From Delphinus delphis (Eukaryota; Chordata; Mammalia; Artiodactyla; Delphinidae): a stretch of 64,000 bases of DNA. The number at the start of each line of letters is the position of its first letter. The first letter of the stretch is position 1. Positions 50,030-61,682 of this stretch are shown piece after piece. A program made the position numbers and the translations under genes. The stretch lies in assembly GCF_949987515.2 (NCBI RefSeq), contig NC_082697.1, positions 86,054,554-86,118,553 of the forward strand. The letters are read 5' to 3'. The notes below the pieces were generated by a model. That model was not told where the DNA came from, ran no database searches, and saw only the letters and a program-made list of their open reading frames with translations.

Positions 50030-52865
50030 AGGTGGATTTAAAGAAGAAATTACCACTCTTCCAAAAGACTGAAGAGGAGGGACCACTCGCAAAGACATTC
50101 TATGAAGCCACCATCACCCTGATACCAGAAACAGAGATACCACCAAAAAAAGAAAATTACACGCCAATATCTTTGATGACTATAGATGCAAAAATTCTCA
50201 ACAAAATATTAGCAAGCCAAATCCAACAGATTTAAAAATGTTCATACACCACGACCAAGTGGTATTCATCCCAAGTTCACAAGGATGGTTCAATATATGC
50301 AAATCACTCAATGTGATACACCACTTTAACAAAAGAAGACAAAAACCACATGATCATCTCAACAAATGCAGAAAAGCATTTGATGAAATTCAACATTATG
50401 ATAAAAACTCTTACCAAAGTGGGTAGAGAGGGAACATATCTCCGCATAATAAAAGCCACTTATGACAAACCCACAGCCAACATAATACTCAACGGTGAAA
50501 AGCTGAAAGCCTTCCCACTAAAACCTGGAACAAGACAAGGATGCCCACTCACACCACTTCTATTCAATATAGTATTGGAAGTCCTAGCCACGGCAATCAG
50601 ACAAGGAAAGAAATAAAAGGTATCCGAATTGGAAGGGAAGAGGCAAAACTGTCACTCTCTGTAGATGACATGATACTATAAATAGAAAACCCTAAAGACT
50701 CCACACAAACGCTACTAGAAGTGGTTGCATTTCTTTACACTAGCAATGAAATATCAGAAAGGGAATGTAGAAAAGAAAATACCTTTTAAAATTGCACCAA
50801 AAAATTGAAATACCAAGGAGGTGAAAGTCTTATATGCTGAGATCTACAAAACATTAATAAAGGAAACTAAAGATGATTCAAAGAAATGGAAAGATACCCC
50901 ATGCATTTGGATTGGAAGAATTAATATTGTTAAAATGGCCACACCACCCAAAGCAACCTACAGATTTAATGTGAGCCCTGTCAAATTACCCATGACATTT
51001 TTCACAGAACTAGAACAAATAATCCAGAATTTTATATGGAACCACAAAAGACCCAGAATTGCCACAGCAATCCTGAGGGGGGTGGGGGGAAGCAGGAGGC
51101 ATAACCCTCCCAGACTTCAGACAACACTACAAAGCTACGGTAATCAAAACAGTGTCGTATTGGCACAAAAACAGACATATGGATCAATGGAACAGAATAC
51201 AGAGCCAAGAAATAAACCCACACACCTAAGGTGAATTAATCTTCAACAAAGGATACAAGAATATAAAATGGGAAGAAGATAGCCTCTTCAGCAGGTGGTG
51301 CCGGGAAAGTTGGACAGCTGCATGTAAATCAATGAAATTAGAACACACCCTCACACCATGCATAAAAAGAAACTCAAAAGGGCTTAAAGAGTTAAACATA
51401 ATACATGACACCATGAAACTAGACGAGAGCATAGCCAAAACATTCTCTGCCATAAATCATACAAATGTTTTCTTAGGTCAGTCTCCCAAGGCAATAGAAA
51501 TAAAAACAAAAATAAATAAATGGGACCTAATCAAACTTACAAGCTTTTGCACAGCAAAGGAAACCATAAATCAAACGAAAAGACAACCTATGAAATGGGA
51601 GAAAGTTTTTGCAAATGAGGCGACCGACAAGGGCTTAATCTCCAAAATATACAAACAGGGCTTCCCTGGTGGCGCAGTGGTTGGGAGTCCGCCTGCCGAT
51701 GCAGGGGACGCGGGTTCGTGCCCCGGTCTGGGAGGATCCCGCATGCTGTGGAGCGGCTGGGCCCGTGAGCCATGGCCGCTGAGCCTGCGCGTCCGGAGCC
51801 TGTGCTCCGCAACGGGAGAGGCCACGACGGTGAGAGGCCTGCCTACCGCAAAATATACAAACAGCTCATACAACTCAATAACAAAAAAAAACAAACCACC
51901 CAATCAAAAACTGGGCAGAAGACCTAAATAGACATTTCTCCTAAGAAGACATACAGATGGCCAATAGGCACATAAAAAGATGCTCAACATCACTTATTAT
52001 TAGAGAAATGCAAATCAAAACTACAAGGAGGTTTCACCATACACCGGTCAGAATGGCCATCATTAAAAAGTCTACAAGTAACAAATGCTGGAGAGGTGTG
52101 GAGAAAAAGGAACCCTCCTACACTGTTGGTGGGAAGGTAAACTGGTGTAGCTACTATGGAAAACGGTATGGAACTTCCTCAGAAAACTAAAAATAGAATT
52201 ACCATATGATCCAGCAATTCCACTGCTGGGCATATATCCAGACAAAACTCTAATCCAAAAAGATACATGCACCCCCTACGTTCACAGCAGCACTATTTAC
52301 AAAAGCCAAGACATACAAACAACCTGAATGTCCACTGACAGATGAACGGATAAAGAAGATATGGTACATATATACAATAGAATACTACTCAGCCATAAAG
52401 AAGAATGAAATAACGCCAATTGTAGCAACGTGGATGCAACTAGAGATTATCATACTAAGTGAAGTAAGTCGAGAAAGACAAATACCATATGATATCACTT
52501 ATATGTGGAATCTAAAAAATGACACAAATGACCATATCTACAAAACAGAAACAGACTCACAGACGTAGAGAACGGACTTGTGGTTGCCAAGGGGGAGGGG
52601 GGTGGGAGAGGGATGGATGGGGAGTTTGGAACTAGTACATATAGAATGGATACACAACAAGGTCCTACTGTATAGCACAGAGAACTATATCCAATATCCT
52701 GGGATAAACCGTAATGGAAAAGAATATACAAAAGAATGTATGTATGTATATATAGATAGATAGATAGATGTATAACTGAGTCACTTTGCTGTACAGCAGA
52801 AATCAAGACAACATTGTAATTCAACTATACTTCAATTAAAAAATAATAAAAGATTTTTAAAAAGA
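50030..52865 (+). mobile_element. 5'-truncated L1 (ORF2 RT to 3' end), split by a SINE
   Basis: Plus-strand L1 starts within ORF2 near 'ttccaaaagactgaagagga'. It shows the RT block [19 protein letters not shown] (50350-50616), later the CTAKETINQTKRQPMKWEK and Cys-rich regions, and ends with 'caactatacttcaattaaaa' near 52850. Frameshifts and stops make it inactive. It is antisense to AMZ1. A (GATA)-type run lies near 52752-52770. Confidence 0.92.
51659..51849 (+). mobile_element. CHR-type tRNA-derived SINE
   Basis: The SINE head 'ggcttccctggtggcgcag' interrupts the L1 C-terminal region. The target-site duplication aaaatatacaaacag is perfect at 51644-51658 and 51850-51864. The SINE is therefore younger than the L1. 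Confidence 0.97.
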
Positions 52866-53419
52866 GAAAATAACCACTACCTGCCTTTGAACTGTGAACT
52901 CAGAGTAAAGTTTCTGAGTTTGCAAACGAACTTCTCCGTTGGATAAGGTTTCTCCCTGCAGTGGAGCAGATGGACCCGGTTCCCTAGGGTCCCTCTTGGG
53001 CCCTGCTCCCCGGCAGTGCCTCGTGCGGACAGCAGAGGGCAGCATCGCCGCGCTGGCTCAGCCCCCGCGCAGGGCGGGGCCGGATTAAGAGCAGCGCCTG
53101 CCTTTCCACAGTGATTCTTGGTTAGTCTGGTTCCGCCGCCTCCTCCGGAGGGGCTGTGAGCCAATTAGGGAGAAAGTGATGCTGGGGAAGGCCCCTTGGT
53201 GATGCCAGAACCGGCCCGAGTACAGGAAGCTCTAGGACAGGGTCTAGTACACGGTCAGTGCCCGGTAAAGACGGGCTCTGATTAGGGTTGCCTGGGAAAT
53301 AAAAGCCGTGCGCCCCTGTGGTGACAGCCACCGGCACTGGGCCAGGCGCCTGGCGGGGGACTCAGCCAGACCCACGAGACCCGCAGACCTGTTCACCCCT
53401 CCCCCTGCCCGCAACTCAC

Positions 53420-53596
53420 CTTGTACCTGTCCACGAGCTTGAAGCCCAGGATGTGCTGCAGCTTCCGAAGGCAGATGGGGCAGAGGTCCGGGGGCCGCCG
53501 CAGGGCCTCGTCCAGGCTGAGGGTGCCCTGCATGAGGCAGCGGAGCCAGCGGCAGTTCCCCAGGCCCAGGAGGTGGCAGAGCTCGTGGCACGTGAC
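53420..53596 (-). CDS. AMZ1: AMZ1 exon with archaemetzincin zinc site
   Basis: This 177 bp exon encodes 59 residues from VTCHELCH to LVDRYK, phase 0 at both ends, with acceptor 'cctcag' and donor 'gtgagt'. It holds the family signature HELCHLLGLGNC followed by RWLRCLM and the CPIC pair: the HExxH catalytic site, the metzincin glycine, four conserved cysteines and the Met of the Met-turn. The Glu of HExxH is the catalytic base and the cysteines bind a second zinc in archaemetzincins. The place of the usual third zinc ligand (HExxHxxGxxH) is Asn here, which I believe is also so in human AMZ1. AMZ2 keeps a His. Confidence 0.97.
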
Positions 53597-54027
53597 CTGA
53601 GGGAGAAGGTCCCCACCGCCTTGCATCCTGGAGCCCGCCACCCGCCGATCCCCGGGACCCCTGGGTGCGGGGAGAAAGGCAAGCTGGTGTGGTCAGCTCT
53701 GGGGGCCTCAGAGCATGGAGGTTGGGTGTCAGACAGACGAGAGCTCAAATCCCAACACTGCCACTTGAGAGCTGTGTGACCTTGGACAAAGCACCTTGCG
53801 TTTCTGAGCCTAAGTGGCCGTAGTCCCTGAAGTGAAGGATGGTCCTCAGCACCGTGAGGACGGGACAGCGTAACTGCTGGACCCAGGGCTTGATGGCTGT
53901 CCACTCACGCCCTTCCGTCTGATTCCACACCCTAGCATCTTCCTGGAGCTCGCCAGAACCCCCAGCAGCCCCTCCTCTTCCTGTCCCCCGTCTCCTCCCA
54001 CCACCTGGGCAGCACCCCAACACCCAC
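53597..54027 (-). other. AMZ1: AMZ1 intron
   Basis: A 431 bp intron with GT-AG ends. It contains a plus-strand MIR at about 53700-53830. Confidence 0.9.
53700..53830 (+). repeat. MIR SINE fragment
   Basis: The sequence 'gagagctcaaatcccaacac', 'agctgtgtgaccttggacaa' and 'gcgtttctgagcctaagtgg' follows the MIR core. Confidence 0.85.
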
Positions 54028-54173
54028 CTTGCAGCACTGGACCATCCCCAGGGCGCTGAAGCACACGGTCCGGCCTCTGTCCTGCAGGGGTGCCTCGGGG
54101 GCCAGGTCAGGGGTGCTGGGCCCCCGCTGCAGGGATTCCCCCGAGAACCGCGCAAAGCTGCAGACGCCCACTT
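54028..54173 (-). CDS. AMZ1: AMZ1 exon upstream of the zinc-site exon
   Basis: This 146 bp exon begins with the last two bases of a split Glu codon, then encodes 48 residues from VGVCSFARFSGE to ALGMVQCCK. Acceptor 'tccccag' and donor 'gtgggt' are canonical. It contributes the beta-strand region and the ALGMVQCCK helix that leads into the HExxH helix of the next exon. The frame joins both neighbours without error. Confidence 0.95.
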
Positions 54174-54485
54174 CTGGGGAGAGGCAGAGAGGCGGAGGCG
54201 CCAGGAGTGGCCTCAGCTCAGGGAGCCCACGGGCAAAGCCACCCTCCTCAGGATGCACAGGTCCTAAAGGCCCCGCCCTGCCAGCGCGTTTGCCAGGCAG
54301 ACAGCCCCTGGCCCAGGAGGGGCGAGAACTGGGGCTGCAGGTTCAAGAGAGCATTTCCATATATGCCCGTTCCTCCCCCAGGAGCGGTGCTGGGAGAAGC
54401 AGCGAGGGGATGACGTCCCCACGTGTTCCAGGCCCTGTACCCAAGCCTCAGCGCTGAGGCAGGAGGCCCCCAGGTGCCGGCTCAC
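54174..54485 (-). other. AMZ1: AMZ1 intron
   Basis: A 312 bp GC-rich intron with GT-AG ends. No other feature. Confidence 0.9.
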
Positions 54486-54614
54486 CATGCCCTGGAAGGA
54501 ACGTGCCGAAGGTGAAGGTCCAGGCCTCGCGGGGGTACAGGTCGGACAGCGTGAGGCCCAGCACGCATAACGCATCGCCCGGTTTGCTGCTCTTCAGGAA
54601 GGACAGGATGCCGT
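54486..54614 (-). CDS. AMZ1: AMZ1 catalytic-domain exon
   Basis: This 129 bp exon starts with two bases of a split Asp codon, encodes 42 residues (GILSFLKSSKPGDALCVLGL, TLSDLYPREAWTFTFGTFLP, GH), and ends with one base of the next Glu codon. Acceptor 'ccccgcag' and donor 'gtgagc' are canonical. The VLGLTLSDLYP stretch is the conserved archaemetzincin core strand and the DLYP motif preceding the active-site helix. Confidence 0.96.
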
Positions 54615-54989
54615 CTGCGGGGACAGGGCCAGAGCGGGCAGTGAGGAGGCGGCTGGCGCCCCTTCGGGCCCATCCCCCGCTTCCTCTGCCTGGGACCAAC
54701 TCGCCCCACAGTCGGACGCAAGCTAGTGACATTCCAGGAAAAACTCAGCAGCCAAGCTGCACCGTGTGAAGCGGGGGCTCCGGGCCTGGGCCTCGGGGGG
54801 AAGAAAGAGCTCAGGTTTGGAAAGGGTAGTCCAAGGGGGGACACCAGAAAGGCCGCCGGGCCAATGAGACCGGTGTTCGTGGGAAGAGCCGTTGCAGCCT
54901 CGGGCAGCTGACTGATGGCCCCAGAGACGTGGCATCGCATCCCCGGGACCTGTGCGTGTGCTCCTCACCTGGCAGAAGCGAGCAGATGG

Positions 54990-55500
54990 GATTAAATTAA
55001 AGGTCTCCCAGTGGGAAGGTGATTCTGGATTACCCAGCTGGACCCCATGGAATCACCAGGGTCCTCCCGAGAGGAGGCAGGAGGGTCAGAGAGAGCTGAA
55101 GGGGCCACAGCGCCGGCTCTGGAGGAGGAGGGGCTGCAAGGTCACATTTCACCTGAAATGTGACCTTACTTGGGGACAGGGTTTGCAGATGTAATCAAGT
55201 TAAGGTGAGGTCAGTAGGGTGGGCCTAATCCAATTCGCCTGGGGTCCTAAGAGGAGAAGCCACACAAGCTACGTGATGATGGAGGCCGAGGCTGGACCAA
55301 GGACCGCCGGCCACCACCAGGGGTGGAGGAGGTGAGGAAGGGTCCCCCGGAGCGTTCACAGGGGACAGGGCCGCCAACACCTTGGTCTCAGAATTCTGGT
55401 CTCCGGACCGCGAGATAACACACTTCTGTGTTTTAAGCCACCCAGTTTGTGGTGCTCCGTTACAGCGGCCGCAGGAAACGAACACGGCCATCCGCACCAC
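54990..55500. repeat. Mammalian interspersed repeat, family not named
   Basis: The run contains 'tttgcagatgtaatcaagtt', 'gggtcctaagaggagaagcc' and 'ttttaagccacccagtttgt', a set that recurs in many mammalian loci in this order. I recognise the pattern but not the family name. Confidence 0.55.
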
Positions 55501-56688
55501 GTAATCTGACCACGGGAATCCAGCCTCTCCTAGCCTCTGCACGCCCCCTGCTGGGCGAGCCCTCCCAGGCCCCCTTCCTTCCCAGTGGCCCACGAAGCCT
55601 AGGGCGGGGGAAACAGCAGTCCTTTCGGCAGTCAGCAGAGATGGACACCCGGACCCCAGCACCACAGCCCCTGGGGCAGCTGGACAGATGCTGGGTTTCC
55701 CCCGAGTCGCGCGGAAGCAACGGCAGGCGTGGTGGCGCCGCACGGGGCAGGAGCGGCGGGGCCCAGGCCGGCCATTGCTCCTCGGGCCCCGCTCAGACCC
55801 TCGGCGGGGCGGGGGAGGGCTGTGCCCAGCGAGAGACCGAGGCTGCAGTCTGGGACAGAGGAAGGGGCACGCCACCGTTGGGACGGCACCCACCCGGCCA
55901 GTAGTCCCTGTCAGCCCCAGAAACAACGCCGGCTGTAACAGCGCACTACCTGCCGCTACAAGATAACCAGACAAGCCGAGTGAAACACAACAGCTTCTTA
56001 GGGCAGCGAAGATGGGGGACGGGTGGCTACAGGAGGGCACGGAGCAAGGCTTGGGGGGCGAGGCAAGCTGTTCTACACACCCTTATGGTGATGGCTACGT
56101 GATGTGTGTGTGCGTGTCAGGACTCAGAACGGTTACACCCAGAAGGAATAATTTCTCTATATGTAAATTATGCCTCAATAAACAGGACTTTTAAAACACC
56201 AGAGACCTACTGAGAAACTAGAAACAGGGAGAAGATTAGAATCCCAAGAGATGAAGCTGAGCTGTTTGAGACGGTGGATGGGAAGGTGACCCTGATGACA
56301 CAGCCCCTGCTCCGCCTGCTACCCCAAAGGGCCGCACCCAGGGAGAGGAAGTCTGTACTCCTGGGGTCATCAGGGTGGCCCAGACCGTCAGCTCCCTTAG
56401 GTGCCTGGCCAAGGAGAAGTAAAATCCTCTCGCAGAAAAACTACATCATCCCAGGCCACAAATTCTTCTAAAAGTTAAACTAATTTTTCACATAAGATGT
56501 CCAGCTAACAATCAAAAATAAGACACACAATGAGGCAAAATAACCAAGACAGAATTAGCGGAAAGAGCAACACGGGTGCTCGAAATGCTGGACTCACAGA
56601 CACAGATTATAAAGCAGCTATGCTCATAGATATAAATGCTAAATGTAATTTTAGCCGGGAATTGGGAATGATGAAAAAAGTGACACTG

Positions 56689-56930
56689 GGACTTCCCTGG
56701 CAGTCCAGTGGTTAAGACTCTGAGCCCCCAACACAGGGGGCCCAGGTTCCATCCCTGGCCAGGGAACTAGATCCCACATGCATGCCACAACTAAGAGTTC
56801 ACATGCCATAACTAAGGAGCCCGCGTGCTGCAACTAAGGAGCCCTCGAGCCACGATTAAGGAGCCCGCCTGCTGCAACTAAGACCTGGCACAACCAAATA
56901 AATAAATAAATAAATTTTAAAAATTTTTTT
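56689..56930 (+). mobile_element. tRNA-derived SINE, older CHR type
   Basis: It starts 'ggacttccctggcagtccag' and ends in an (AAAT)n tail. The target-site duplication aaaaagtgacactg lies at 56675-56688 and 56931-56944. It sits at the left border of the L1 complex and reuses the same target sequence. Confidence 0.93.
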
Positions 56931-56944
56931 AAAAAGTGACACTG

Positions 56945-57034
56945 CTGCGTCAAAAAGAATAAAATACCTAGGAATAAACCTACCTAAGGAGGCAGAAAAC
57001 CTGTACTCGGAAAACTATAAGACACTGATGAAAG
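56945..57034 (+). mobile_element. Outer L1, left part (ORF2)
   Basis: This short ORF2 piece ('ataaaatacctaggaataaa' to 'gacactgatgaaag') is the 5'-truncated start of an L1 that resumes at 59971. Its left flank aaaaagtgacactgct recurs at 62116, the expected target-site duplication for the whole composite. Confidence 0.75.
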
Positions 57035-59693
57035 ACCCTGGGACAAGATGACAGAGTAGAAGGACCTTGAGCTCACCTCTCACGAGCACACCAAGAAATC
57101 ACAACTAACTGCTGAACGACCATCAGTAAAAAAGATTGGAACCTACCAAAAAAGATATTCCACATCCAAAGACATAAAGCAGAAACCCAAAGAGACAGCA
57201 GAAGGAGCACATTCACAATATAATCAAATCCCATACCCCACAGGTGGGTGACCCGCAGACTGGAGAACAATTATATCACAGAAGTTCTCCCACAGGAGTG
57301 AGAGTTCTGAGCCCCACACCAGTCTCCCCAGCCTAGGGGTCCGGCATTGGGAGGAGGAGCCCCAGAGCATCTGGCTTTGAAGGCCAGTGGGGCTTGCGTG
57401 CAGGAGCTCCACAGGACTGGGGAAACAGAGATTCCTTCCTCTCTTGGAGGATGCACACAAGGTCTTGTGTGTACCAGGACCCAGGGCAAAAGCAGTGACT
57501 TCATAGGAACCTGGGCTAGGCCAACCTGCTGGTCTTGGTGGGTTTCCTGGGGAGGCCGGGGGCAGCTATGGCTCACTGTGGGTCCAAGGACACTGGTGGT
57601 GGAGATACTGGGGGATATTCATCAGTGTGAGCCCTCCTGGAGGCTGCCATGTTAGCACCAAGACCTGGCCCCACCCATCGACATGCTCCAGAGTGGGGGC
57701 GCCTCAGGTAAAACAACCAACAGGGCGAGAACACAACCCACCCATCAGCAAACCGGCTTCCGAAGACTCGCTGAGTCCACGGCCACCTCTAGACACACCC
57801 CTTGACACGGCCCTGCTCACCAGAGGACCAGGACCCAGCTCCATCCACCAGTGGGCAGGCACCAGCCACTCCCACCAGAAGCCTGCACAAAATTGATAAA
57901 CCTTCAGCCAGACTCATCAAGAAAAAAAGGGAGAGTGCCCAGATCAATAAAATTAGAAATGAAAAAGAAGTTACAACCAACACCACAGAAATACAAAGAA
58001 CCATACACAAAAATCTGTTACATTCCTATACAGTAACAATGAAAGCTCAGAAAGAGAAATTAAGGAAACAATCCCATTTTCCATAGCATCAAAAAGAATA
58101 AAATACCTAGGAATAAACCTACCTAAGGAGGCGAAAGACCTATCCTCTGAAAACTATAAGATGCTGATGAAAGAAATCAAAGATGACACAGACAGAAAAA
58201 CATACCATGTTCTTGGATCAGAAAAATCGATATGGTCAAAATGACCATACTACCCAAAGCAGCCTACAGATTCAATGCAATCCCTATCAAATTACCAAAG
58301 ACATTTTTCACAGAACTAGAAAAGAATTTTTTAATTTTTATGGAATCACGAAAGACCCCCCGAACAGCCAAAGCAATCTTACGAAAGAAAAACAGAGCTG
58401 GAGGAATCAGGCTCCCTGACTTCAGACTATACTACAAAGCTACAGTAATCAAAACAGCATGGTTCTAACAAAAAAACAGAAATGTAAGAAAAGATACTAT
58501 AGAATTCCTAGAGGAAAGCATAAATCATAGCAATATTTTTTTGGATCTGTCTCCTGAGGCAAAGAAAACAAAAGCAAAACTAAACAAACAGGGCCTAATT
58601 AAACTTAAACGTTTTGCAGAGCAAAGAAAACCATAAACAAAACGAAAAGACAACCTACAGAATGGGAGAAAATATTTGCAAATTATGCAACTGACAAGAC
58701 ATTAATCTCCAAATAGTTCACACAAATAGTTCATAGAGCTCAATATAAAAAAAAAGAACCCAATCGAAAAATGGGCAGAAGATCTAAATAGACATTTCTC
58801 CAAAGAAAACATACAGATGGCCAAAAGGCACATGAAAAGATGCTCAACATCACTAATTATTAGAGAAATGCAAATCAAAACTACAATGAAGTATCACCTC
58901 ACCAGTCAGAATGGCCATCATCAAAAAGTCTACAAATAATAAATGCTGGAGAGGGTGTGAAGAAAAAGGAACCCTCCTACACTCTTGGTGGGAATGTAAA
59001 TTGGTGCATCTCCTATGGAAAACAACATGGAGCTTCCTTAAAAAACTAAAAATAGAGCTATCATATGATCCTACATTCCCACTCCTGGGCATGTATCCAG
59101 AGAAAACCGTAATTTGAAAGGATACATGCACTTCACTGTTCATTGCAGCACTATTTACAATAGCCAAGACATGGAAGCAACATAAATGTCCATCAACAGA
59201 TGAATGGATAAAGAAAGGAGATGTGGTATATTCATACATGGAATATTATTCAGCCATAAGAAAGAATGAAATAATACCATTTCAGCAACATGGATGGACC
59301 TACAGATTATCATACTAAGTGAAGTAAATCAGAGAAAGACAAATATCATATGATATTGCTTATATGTGGAATCTTAAAAAAAATGATACAAATGAACTTA
59401 AATACAAAACAGAAACATAGAAAACAAACTTACGGTTACCAAAGGGGAAGGGTGGGAGGGATAAATTAGGAGTTTGAGATTAACATATACACACTACTAT
59501 ATATAAAGTAAGTAACCAAAAAGGACCTGCTGTATAGCCCAGGGAACTATACTCAATATTTTGTAATAACTTATAAGGAAAAAGAATCTGAAAAAAATAG
59601 ATATATATGTATGTATAAATGAATCACTTTGTTATATACCTGAAACTAACACAACATTGTAAATCAACTATACTTCAATTAAAAAAAAAAACC
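57035..59693 (+). mobile_element. Inner L1 with internal deletions (5' UTR joined to ORF2)
   Basis: It begins with a different L1 leader ('gggacaagatgacagagtag'), carries about 850 bp of 5' UTR, and then jumps near 57890 into ORF2 linker sequence ('gccagactcatcaag'). It jumps again near 58000 to the ORF2 region after the FADD box. It continues to the C-terminus (Cys-rich [18 protein letters not shown] at 58911-59117) and a poly(A) at 59679-59691. ORF1 and most of the endonuclease and RT are missing. It lies within the outer L1. Confidence 0.75.
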
Positions 59694-59734
59694 AGTGAGA
59701 GAATAATGAAGCCAAAAATAAAAATAAATAAATA

Positions 59735-59960
59735 AATGTTAAACTACCCTCACGTTCCTGGAATAAATACAAGTGAATTATAATGTATTTTACATATTTC
59801 TAGATTTGATTTGCTAATATTTTACATTAGAGTTCTTATTATATGAGAAATTGGTTTCCAATTTTCCTTACTAATAATGTCTGTAAAATTTTGGTATCAA
59901 TATCTTGCTGTTCGTATTGAAAAGAATGCAAAGTGTTTCTACTTTGTCTCTCTTTCGGAA
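59735..59960 (-). mobile_element. Inverted L1 ORF2 fragment
   Basis: Read on the minus strand it resembles decayed L1 RT sequence ('ggaaaattggaaaccaattt', 'aaaatattagcaaatcaaat', 'tattccaggaacgtgagggt'). It lies between the inner L1 poly(A) and the point where the outer L1 resumes. Its origin (inversion during insertion or later rearrangement) is unresolved. Confidence 0.6.
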
Positions 59961-60280
59961 GAACGAAAAAGGCACTGACGAAAGAAATTGAAGATGACAC
60001 AAACAGATGGAAAGATATAACCATGTTCTTGGATTGGAAAAATCAATATTGTTAAAATGACCATACTACCCAAAACAATCTACAGATTCAAAGCAATCCC
60101 TATCAAATTACCAATGGCATTTTTTTCACAGTACTGGAACAAATAATTTTAGAATTTGTATGGAAACAAAAAAGACCCCAAACAGCCAAAGCTATCTTGA
60201 GAAAGAAAAACAGAGCTGGAGGTATCACACTCCCTGAATTCGGGCTATATTACAAAGCTACAGTAATCAAAACAGTATGG

Positions 60281-60615
60281 GGGACTTCCCTGGTGGTGCA
60301 GTGGTTAAGAATCCACCTGCCAGTGCAGGGGACAAGTTCGAGCCCTGGTCTGGGAAGATCCCACATGCTGCAGAGCAACTAAGCCCATGCACCACAACTA
60401 CTGAGACTGCACTCTAGAGCCTGCGAGCCACAACTACTGAGCCTGTGTGCCACAACTGCTGAAGCCCATATGCCTAAAGCCTGTGCTCAACAACAAGAGA
60501 AGCCACCACAGTGAAAAGCACACGTACCGCAGCGAAGAGTGGCCCCCATGTGCTGCAAATAGAGAAAGCCCATGCGCAGCAACAAGGACCCAACGCAGCC
60601 AAAAATAAATAAATA
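60281..60615 (+). mobile_element. Long CHR-1-like tRNA-derived SINE
   Basis: This roughly 335 bp SINE starts 'ggacttccctggtggtgcag', has repeated 'gccacaactactgag' units in its body, and ends in (AAAT)n. The target-site duplication aaaacagtatgg lies at 60269-60280 and 60616-60627, inside the outer L1. Confidence 0.93.
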
Positions 60616-61630
60616 AAAACAGTATGGTACTGGCACAAAAACAGAAATACAGATCAATGATAGAAAAGATAGAAAGCCCAGAAATAAACCCATGTACTTA
60701 TGGTCAATTAATCTATGACAAAGGAGGCAAGAATATACAATGGAGAAAAGACAGTCTCTTCAATAAGTGGTGCTGGGAAAGCTGGATGGCTACATGTAAA
60801 GAATGAAATTAGAACATTCTCTAACACCATATACAAAAATAAACTCGAAATGGATTAAAGACCTAAATGTAAGACTGGATGCTGTAAAACTCCTAGAGGA
60901 AAACACAGGCAGAACACTCTTTGACAGAAATAGTAGCAATATTTTTTGGATCTGCCTCCTGAAACAAAAAAAAGCAAAAATAAACAAACAGGGACTAATT
61001 AAACTTAAAAGCTTTTGCTCAGCAAAGGAAACCATTGACAAAATGAAAAGACAACCTACACAATGGGAGAAAATATTTGCAAATGATATGACCAATAGGG
61101 GTTAATATCCAAAACATATAAACAAGTCATACAATTCAACATCAAAAAAACAAACAATCTGATTAAAAAATAGGCAGAAGAACTGAATAGACATTTTTCC
61201 AAAGAGGAAATGGAGATGACCAACAGGCACATGAAAAGATGCTCAACATCACTAATCATCAGGGAAATGCAAATCAAAACCACAATGAGGTATCACCTCA
61301 CACCTCTCAGAATGGCCATCATTAAAAAGAACACAAATAACAAGTGTTGTCTAGGATGTGGAGAAAGGGGAACCCTCGTACACTGTTGGTGAGAACGTAA
61401 ACTGGTGCAGCCACTGTGGAGAACAGTATGGAGGTTTCTCAAAAAACTAAAAATAGAGCTACCCTATGATCTAGCGATCCCACTCCTGGGCATATATCCA
61501 AAAAAACCCAAAACATGAGGCCCAGTGTTTATAGCAGCATTATCTACAGTTTCCAAGATACGGAAGCAACCTAAATGTCCATCGACAGATGAAGGGATAA
61601 AGAAGATGTGGTGTGTATACATACATATAC

Positions 61631-61645
61631 ACGCACACGCACACG

Positions 61646-61680
<35 letters not shown>
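61631..61680. repeat. (AC)n microsatellite
   Basis: An AC run with CG-containing interruptions at its left end, inside the outer L1. Confidence 0.95.

Positions 61681-61682
<2 letters not shown>

Larger units (their letters stand above)
48777..53419 (-). other. AMZ1: AMZ1 last intron
   Basis: A 4.6 kb intron with GT at 53419 and AG at 48777 (minus strand). It holds an L1 and a SINE on the opposite strand (50030-52860). The parts outside these, 48777-50029 and 52861-53419, show no gene. A direct repeat of about 14 bp (ctcggaatggggcc) lies near 48921-48948. Confidence 0.85.

Noticed and set aside
4792..60615. tRNA genes at the SINE heads
   Set aside because: The heads are degenerate tRNA-derived SINE promoters with target duplications and A-rich tails, not functional tRNA genes.
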